Shown: piece after piece, positions 5,143 to 8,809 of the stretch
Numbering within the stretch: position 1 is the first letter of the stretch
Layout: the number at the start of each line of letters is the position of its first letter
Assembly (NCBI GenBank): GCA_030641245.1
Contig: DAOWHU010000072.1
Coordinates: forward strand, 1-8,809
Direction of reading: 5' to 3'
DNA length: 8,809 nt
Origin: a bacterium
Lineage (GTDB): Bacteria > Patescibacteriota > Minisyncoccia > Moranbacterales > DUUL01
Notes under the pieces: generated by a model
What the model was told of the DNA's origin: nothing
The model's input: only the letters and a program-made list of their open reading frames with translations
Databases searched by the model: none
Made by a program: the position numbers and the translations under genes

Positions 5143-5440
5143 TCTGATGGAGTAGAAAAGAACCTTTTAAATCTGCGTAACAGAGGGATAACCATCAGCG
5201 CAAAGTCGGTACGGGGTGAATAGATCAATCCTGGGGCCGATGCGGAAGAAGAAGTGACCAAGGGTCACAAGATCAAGTAAGGTTAATGGTACTGTGTTTG
5301 CGTTGTGAGGCGAATATATTAAAGTGAAAGAGTGTTCAGAGCCGCTACGCCATTATCGCCGGAGGAAGAGTTTGAAATCTCTTAAAAAATTCTGATTTAT
5401 ATTTAAAAAGATTTGGGTAAAGTTTAAAAAAGCTTTACCC
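5143..5440 (+). ncRNA. Candidate structured noncoding RNA, family not recognised
   Basis: This non-coding tract is clearly richer in G/C than its flanks and folds locally many times. Helices: CTGATGG (5144-5150) with CCATCAG (5192-5198), enclosing AAAAG/CTTTT (5156-5160/5164-5168) and TCTG/CAGA (5172-5175/5181-5184). TCGG (5206-5209) pairs with CCGA (5237-5240), extended by CGC/GCG, over an inner stem 5213-5219/5225-5232 with one bulged A. GTGACC (5254-5259) pairs with GGTCAC (5263-5268). TAATGG (5284-5289) pairs with CCATTA (5350-5355), enclosing TTTGC/GCGAA (5297-5301/5310-5314). AAGAG/CTCTT is at 5366-5383. The terminal hairpin GGGTAAAG/CTTTACCC (5415-5422/5433-5440) would end it. Several helices use G-T pairs that would be A-C on the other strand, so plus is favoured. 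I checked it by eye against RNase P, tmRNA, SRP, 6S, rRNA and common riboswitches and found no match. Both ends are approximate. Confidence 0.6.
5415..5440 (+). terminator. Terminal hairpin of the structured RNA
   Basis: A perfect 8-base-pair stem, GGGTAAAG (5415-5422) with CTTTACCC (5433-5440), around an A-rich 10-base loop. The downstream tail CTATTATTG is only moderately T-rich. It resembles the hairpin at 4162-4192 in stem sequence and in the CCCCT junction. Confidence 0.5.
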
Positions 5441-5496
5441 CTATTATTGAAATTTTAATAAGATAATTATTGAAGTTTTATAGTAGTAAAAAGTTC

Positions 5497-5526
5497 GCAC
5501 TGAACGAGTCGAAGTGTTCTTTAAAA
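5497..5526 (+). repeat. Direct repeat copy B (right of structured RNA)
   Basis: Partner of the 4243-4272 copy, 1254 bases away, 27 of 30 identical. The three differences fall together in the middle (GAACG here, AAGCA in copy A). The small stem is kept by paired changes: TTCG (5494-5497) with CGAG (5505-5508), which suggests selection for structure. Confidence 0.8.
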
Positions 5527-5530
5527 TTAA

Positions 5531-5552
5531 ACCTGCCTATCGGTAGGCAGGT
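5531..5552. repeat. Perfect hairpin with TCGG loop
   Basis: ACCTGCCTA (5531-5539) and TAGGCAGGT (5544-5552) form nine perfect pairs around TCGG, four bases after repeat copy B. It resembles the CCTGCC..GGCAGG hairpins that I recall as common in CPR spacers. The tail ATTTAATC is too short in T to call a terminator with confidence. Confidence 0.7.
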
Positions 5553-5630
5553 ATTTAATCATCAAAGTTTCTATTATTGAAAAATACGAGAAATGTTTTC
5601 TCGCCATAGAGCTATAGAGCAATATTTTAA

Positions 5631-5675
5631 AGCAGGATTAGAAGTCGAACTTCTGGCCCTGTTTTCTTTTTGTTT
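5631..5675 (+). terminator. Rho-independent terminator
   Basis: AGCAGG (5631-5636) pairs with CCTGTT (5658-5663), one pair being G-T. An ATT/GGC internal loop follows, then AGAAGT (5640-5645) with ACTTCT (5649-5654). The T-run TTTTCTTTTTGTTT follows. This is the most classical terminator in the window and would isolate uvrD from the accessory block. Confidence 0.65.
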
Positions 5676-5820
5676 GAAATAGGGTAAAATGGTGAGCAGT
5701 CGTTAATTTAAAAAATACTGCGTACTAAATACAAAATACTTCACCCTGTTAAATAGAATTTAATTCTAATTTTAAATTTTTTAAAATTATTCAACAGGGT
5801 TAATACTGAATACTATTCTG
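5676..5820 (+). other. Spacer upstream of uvrD with a nested inverted repeat
   Basis: No gene is visible. ACCCTGTT (5743-5750) pairs perfectly with AACAGGGT (5793-5800) and encloses two hairpins: TAGAATT/AATTCTA (5754-5768) and TAATTTTAAA-TTT-TTTAAAATTA (5767-5789, ten pairs). The outer arm ends 20 bases before the uvrD start. TAAAAT at 5685-5690 could be a -10 but has no clear -35. No SD precedes uvrD. Confidence 0.55.
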
Positions 5821-7998
5821 ATGTCAAAAAATCTTTTAGACGAATTAAATGAAAAACAACAAATAGCAGTGGTTCAAACTGAAGGGCCGGTTTTGGTTTT
5901 AGCGGGAGCGGGATCGGGAAAAACTCGAGCTTTGACTTATCGAGTGGCTTATTTAATTCAGGAAAAAGGAGTTAATCCGCGGAATATCCTAGCGGTCACT
6001 TTTACCAATAAAGCGGCCGGAGAAATGCGAGAGCGAATTAAAGAGCTTCTAAATTTACCCCCCGATACTTCGCCCTATTCTTCTAAAATGCCTCATGTTG
6101 GAACTTTTCATTCAATTTGTGTTCGGATTTTGCGACAAGAAATTGATCAAATTGGTTATAACAAAAATTTTATCATTTATGATGATCGAGATCAACTAGC
6201 TTTGATCAAAAAAGTGATGAAAGAGTTAGATATTTCTGAAGAAAAAATTAAAGCCAAGGCGGTTTTAGGAACTATTTCTAAGGCTAAGAGTAATTTAATC
6301 AACGCCGAAGAATTTAATGCTAACGTTTCCAGCTACTATGAAGAATTAGCCGGGAATGTTTATCTAAAATATCAAGGTCGTCTGGAGGAAGCCAATGCGG
6401 TTGATTTTGATGACATCATAATGTTGATGGTCAAAATCTTTGATCAATATCCTAAGGTTTTGGATAAGTATCAGGAGATTTTTCGATATATTATGGTCGA
6501 TGAGTATCAAGATACCAATCAAACCCAGTACATTTTTTTGAAAAATTTAGCTAGCAAATACGGAAATATCTGCGTAGTAGGGGACGATTGGCAATCGATC
6601 TATGGTTGGCGTCAAGCTAATATTCGAAATATTTTAGAATTTGAAAAAGATTATTCCAATGCCAAAGTGATTTTATTAGAACAAAATTATCGAAGCACTA
6701 AAAATATTTTGGACGCCGCTCATTGTGTGATTGAGAAAAACGTTAATCAAAAAAAGAAGAAGCTTTGGACTAAAAATGAAGACGGGGAATTGATAGCGGT
6801 TCTAGAAGTTGAGAACGAGAAGAAAGAGGCTAATCAAATCGTTAAAGAAATTAAAAGAGCCCAAAAAGAAGATGGAGAAACTCTCAGCGATTTTGCGATT
6901 CTTTACCGAACTAATGCCCAATCTCGAGCGCTAGAGGAAGCTTTTTTGAAACAAGCCATTCCTTACAAAATTGTAGGAGGATTAAAGTTCTACCAACGGA
7001 GAGAGGTTAAGGATATTTTGGCTTATCTATGTTTTTTGACGAATCCTAGCGATGAAATTAATTTTGAAAGAATTATCAATCAACCGGCTCGAGGATTGGG
7101 TAAAAAAACGGTGGAGAAGCTTATTCAGTGTGCTCAAGATAAAGGAGTAAGTTTATTAGAGGTTGTGAATAGCGGTGATTTAGTGGAGTACAAAATTAAC
7201 GCAGGGAAGCTGAAAACTTTGAATGAATTTGGAAAATTAATAAAGAATATCAGACGTGACAGAAAAAAGCTGACTGTTTCAGAATTGATCAATAAGATCT
7301 ATGTTGATTCTGGTTATCGCAAAATGCTTTTGAAGGAGGGAGACGAAGGAGAGGTGCGTCATGAAAATATTCAGGAGCTTTTAACGGTGGCTCAGAAATT
7401 CGATGGTAACAAAGAAGATGATTTGGCTAATTTTCTAGAAGAGGTCGCTTTGGTTTCTCAGACTGATCAAGATTTAGAAGAGCAGGACTCGGTTTTGTTG
7501 ATGACTTTGCATAGTGCTAAGGGGCTGGAATTTAATCGGGTTTTTTTGGTGGGAATGGAAGAAGGTTTGTTCCCGCATTCTCGATCAATTATCAATCCAT
7601 CTGAGATGGAGGAGGAACGACGACTTTGTTATGTCGGAATTACTCGAGCTAAAAAGAAGGCTTATCTGTTTTTTACTAATTATCGAAATATTTATGGATC
7701 GACTCAGGCCTCAGTCAAATCTAGGTTTTTAGAAGAGATTGACCAAGAGCTAATTGAGCAAGAAATGGTCCAAGAAGATTTAGACAGTGGTTTTTATGAA
7801 GATCCGACTTTATTAGAAGAGGATCCGTTTGAGCCTAGTTCTGGAATAGCAGATTTGAAAGATGGCGATCGAGTTTCTCATCCCGATTTTGGTAACGGAA
7901 TGGTAGTTTCGAAAGAAGGCGATTTAGTAACAGTGGCGTTTCCTAAGCTGGGATTGAGGAAGTTGTCGGTAAAGTTTGCACCGTTAACTAAAAAGTAG
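5821..7998 (+). CDS. uvrD: ATP-dependent 3'-5' DNA helicase, UvrD/PcrA family
   Basis: The full-length 725-residue superfamily 1A helicase unwinds DNA in nucleotide excision repair and in removal of stalled complexes. All motifs are present: Q-motif LNEKQQIAV (9-17), Walker A AGAGSGKT (28-35), motif Ia VTFTNKAAGEMR (59-70), Walker B VDEYQDTN (226-233), motif III GDDWQSIYGWRQA (254-266), motif IV LEQNYRST (287-294), motif V MTLHSAKGLEF (561-571) and motif VI RRLCYVGITRAKK (600-612). The C-terminal GDRVSHPDFGNGMVV block is the PcrA-type Tudor-like domain that contacts RNA polymerase in PcrA. Motif III has Trp where E. coli UvrD has a third Asp. The start is the first Met and aligns with the family. 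No SD is seen. Arg codons are mostly CGA. The next gene starts 11 bases after the TAG stop. Confidence 0.97.
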   Translation: MSKNLLDELNEKQQIAVVQTEGPVLVLAGAGSGKTRALTYRVAYLIQEKGVNPRNILAVTFTNKAAGEMRERIKELLNLPPDTSPYSSKMPHVGTFHSICVRILRQEIDQIGYNKNFIIYDDRDQLALIKKVMKELDISEEKIKAKAVLGTISKAKSNLINAEEFNANVSSYYEELAGNVYLKYQGRLEEANAVDFDDIIMLMVKIFDQYPKVLDKYQEIFRYIMVDEYQDTNQTQYIFLKNLASKYGNICVVGDDWQSIYGWRQANIRNILEFEKDYSNAKVILLEQNYRSTKNILDAAHCVIEKNVNQKKKKLWTKNEDGELIAVLEVENEKKEANQIVKEIKRAQKEDGETLSDFAILYRTNAQSRALEEAFLKQAIPYKIVGGLKFYQRREVKDILAYLCFLTNPSDEINFERIINQPARGLGKKTVEKLIQCAQDKGVSLLEVVNSGDLVEYKINAGKLKTLNEFGKLIKNIRRDRKKLTVSELINKIYVDSGYRKMLLKEGDEGEVRHENIQELLTVAQKFDGNKEDDLANFLEEVALVSQTDQDLEEQDSVLLMTLHSAKGLEFNRVFLVGMEEGLFPHSRSIINPSEMEEERRLCYVGITRAKKKAYLFFTNYRNIYGSTQASVKSRFLEEIDQELIEQEMVQEDLDSGFYEDPTLLEEDPFEPSSGIADLKDGDRVSHPDFGNGMVVSKEGDLVTVAFPKLGLRKLSVKFAPLTKK

Positions 7999-8009
7999 AA
8001 CTTTTTAGA

Positions 8010-8809
8010 ATGAAATTAAAATTTTATATAAAAACCATTTTTTTTCTATCGATAACGGCGTTGGCCGCTTTTTTGTTTTGGCAAAAGTTTCTTAAAGAGT
8101 CACGAGAATTGGAAATAAAGTATCCAATTATGGTAGACTTAATTATCGACGGATTTCATTATCAAACTACCACCAAAGCCTTTAGTGTCAGTGATTTTTT
8201 GGATGAAAAAGGGCTTGTCACTTATTCTAAAGATCTCATTAGTCCAGACCTAGACAGGGCTATTGAGCCCCATGCAATGATATTTATCACTAGTAATAAG
8301 AAACTGTCGATTAAAGTTGATGGAGAGACCAAGGAGGTCAATACCATCCGAAGAACCATCGAAAAGTTGTTAAAAGACGAAGGAATTAGACTCAATCCTT
8401 TTGACAAAATTGAACCAGGGTTGAGGGAATTAGCGCAAGATGACTCCAGAGTGATTATTACTCGAATTGAGAAAAAAAACGTGGTTGAAAAAGAGGAGAT
8501 TGAATATGAGACTATTATAGAGGCCGACAAAAAAATGAAATGGAAGAAACAAGTAGTCGACCAAGAAGGAGGAAATGGCTTAAAAGAAGTTGAGTATGAG
8601 TTGGTATATAAAAATGGAGATTTAATCAGTAAAACTAAATTGGCTACTAAGATTATTAGAGAAGCTCAGCCTGAAATTATTATTGAAGGTCGAAAAATCG
8701 AAATTGTTAGTACTCAGAAAGGTTTGGCCAGTTGGTATGCTTGGAGCGGTCAAATGAAATGTGCATCAGTCAAGTATCCCAGAGGAACGTGGTTGAGAGT
8801 TACAAGCAA
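8010..8809 (+). CDS. Secreted/anchored cell-wall protein with DUF348, G5 and double-psi beta-barrel start (3' end beyond window)
   Basis: The frame is open from an ATG at 8010 to the right edge: 266 codons, C-terminus missing. A short basic start and one hydrophobic helix (about 9-25) form a signal anchor. Next come two DUF348-like units (IMVDLIIDGFHYQTTTKAFS with SDFLDEKG, about 40-68; LSIKVDGETKEVNTIRRTIE with LLKDEGI, about 99-126). A G5-like domain follows, about 148-232 (IEYETIIEADKKMKWKKQVV, then IISKTK-like text and PEIIIEG). The last residues, GLASWYAWSGQMKCASVKYP, begin an RlpA/3D-type double-psi beta-barrel. This is the YabE/Rpf-like layout of wall-remodelling enzymes acting on peptidoglycan outside the cell. 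Whether it is a lytic transglycosylase cannot be told without the missing end. It is probably co-transcribed with uvrD; no SD is visible. Confidence 0.88.
   Translation, partial: MKLKFYIKTIFFLSITALAAFLFWQKFLKESRELEIKYPIMVDLIIDGFHYQTTTKAFSVSDFLDEKGLVTYSKDLISPDLDRAIEPHAMIFITSNKKLSIKVDGETKEVNTIRRTIEKLLKDEGIRLNPFDKIEPGLRELAQDDSRVIITRIEKKNVVEKEEIEYETIIEADKKMKWKKQVVDQEGGNGLKEVEYELVYKNGDLISKTKLATKIIREAQPEIIIEGRKIEIVSTQKGLASWYAWSGQMKCASVKYPRGTWLRVTS

Noticed and set aside
5200..5345. Group I intron core (AATCCTGGGGCC resembles element Q, GTTCAGAGCC resembles element R)
   Set aside because: The P7 partner that an S element should supply downstream is absent, and no split host gene or tRNA flanks the region.
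5131..5440. RNase P RNA, tmRNA, SRP RNA or rRNA fragment
   Set aside because: The conserved strings of each (for example GAGGAAAGTCC, or a tRNA-like end with GTTCGA and CCA) were not found.
5629..5665. Minus-strand tRNA T-arm (AGAAGTTCGACTTCT)
   Set aside because: The 7-base T-loop register leaves mismatched stem pairs and no anticodon arm or acceptor stem can be drawn. The same bases make a good plus-strand terminator.
8222..8530. 102-codon minus-strand ORF
   Set aside because: It lies opposite the clear DUF348/G5 gene; Ser/Ile/Leu-rich shadow translation without a family.

Overview
The window looks like a piece of an AT-rich bacterial chromosome, most likely from a Patescibacteria (CPR) organism. 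This is an inference from gene types, long AT-rich spacers full of imperfect inverted repeats, and start codons mostly without Shine-Dalgarno (SD) sequences. No marker here fixes the lineage. TAA, TAG and TGA all act as stops at family-consistent gene ends, so I see no sign of TGA recoding.

The left half (1-3714) is read on the minus strand. From a good sigma70-type promoter come rpsO (ribosomal protein S15), a NYN/LabA-type PIN-like nuclease gene, a small four-helix membrane protein of the YvlD/phage-holin-4 family, secG, and a large membrane-anchored family 5 peptide/solute-binding protein cut by the left edge. Three of the spacers (1920-2067, 2413-2608, 3107-3361) hold large imperfect hairpins.

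The middle (3715-5820) is accessory and is read on the plus strand. A near-consensus extended -10 promoter drives a 63-codon Cys-rich ORF with a perfect SD. Next is a 5' leader with mutually exclusive hairpins, a 196-codon orphan ORF with a strong SD and very atypical arginine codons, and then an intergenic tract of about 300 bases (5143-5440) that is GC-richer and folds into many perfect helices. I read that tract as a structured noncoding RNA of no family I recognise. The orphan ORF and the RNA lie between two 30-base direct repeats (27 of 30 identical), so they may form one transferred cassette.

The right half (5821-8809, plus) holds a complete UvrD/PcrA helicase gene and, 11 bases later, the start of a secreted or anchored cell-wall protein with YabE-like DUF348/G5 domains and the beginning of a double-psi beta-barrel. 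The right edge cuts it.

Minus-strand genes cover translation and envelope/secretion functions, and plus-strand genes cover DNA repair and wall remodelling. The strongest candidate for something undescribed is the orphan ORF plus structured RNA unit at 4243-5526.
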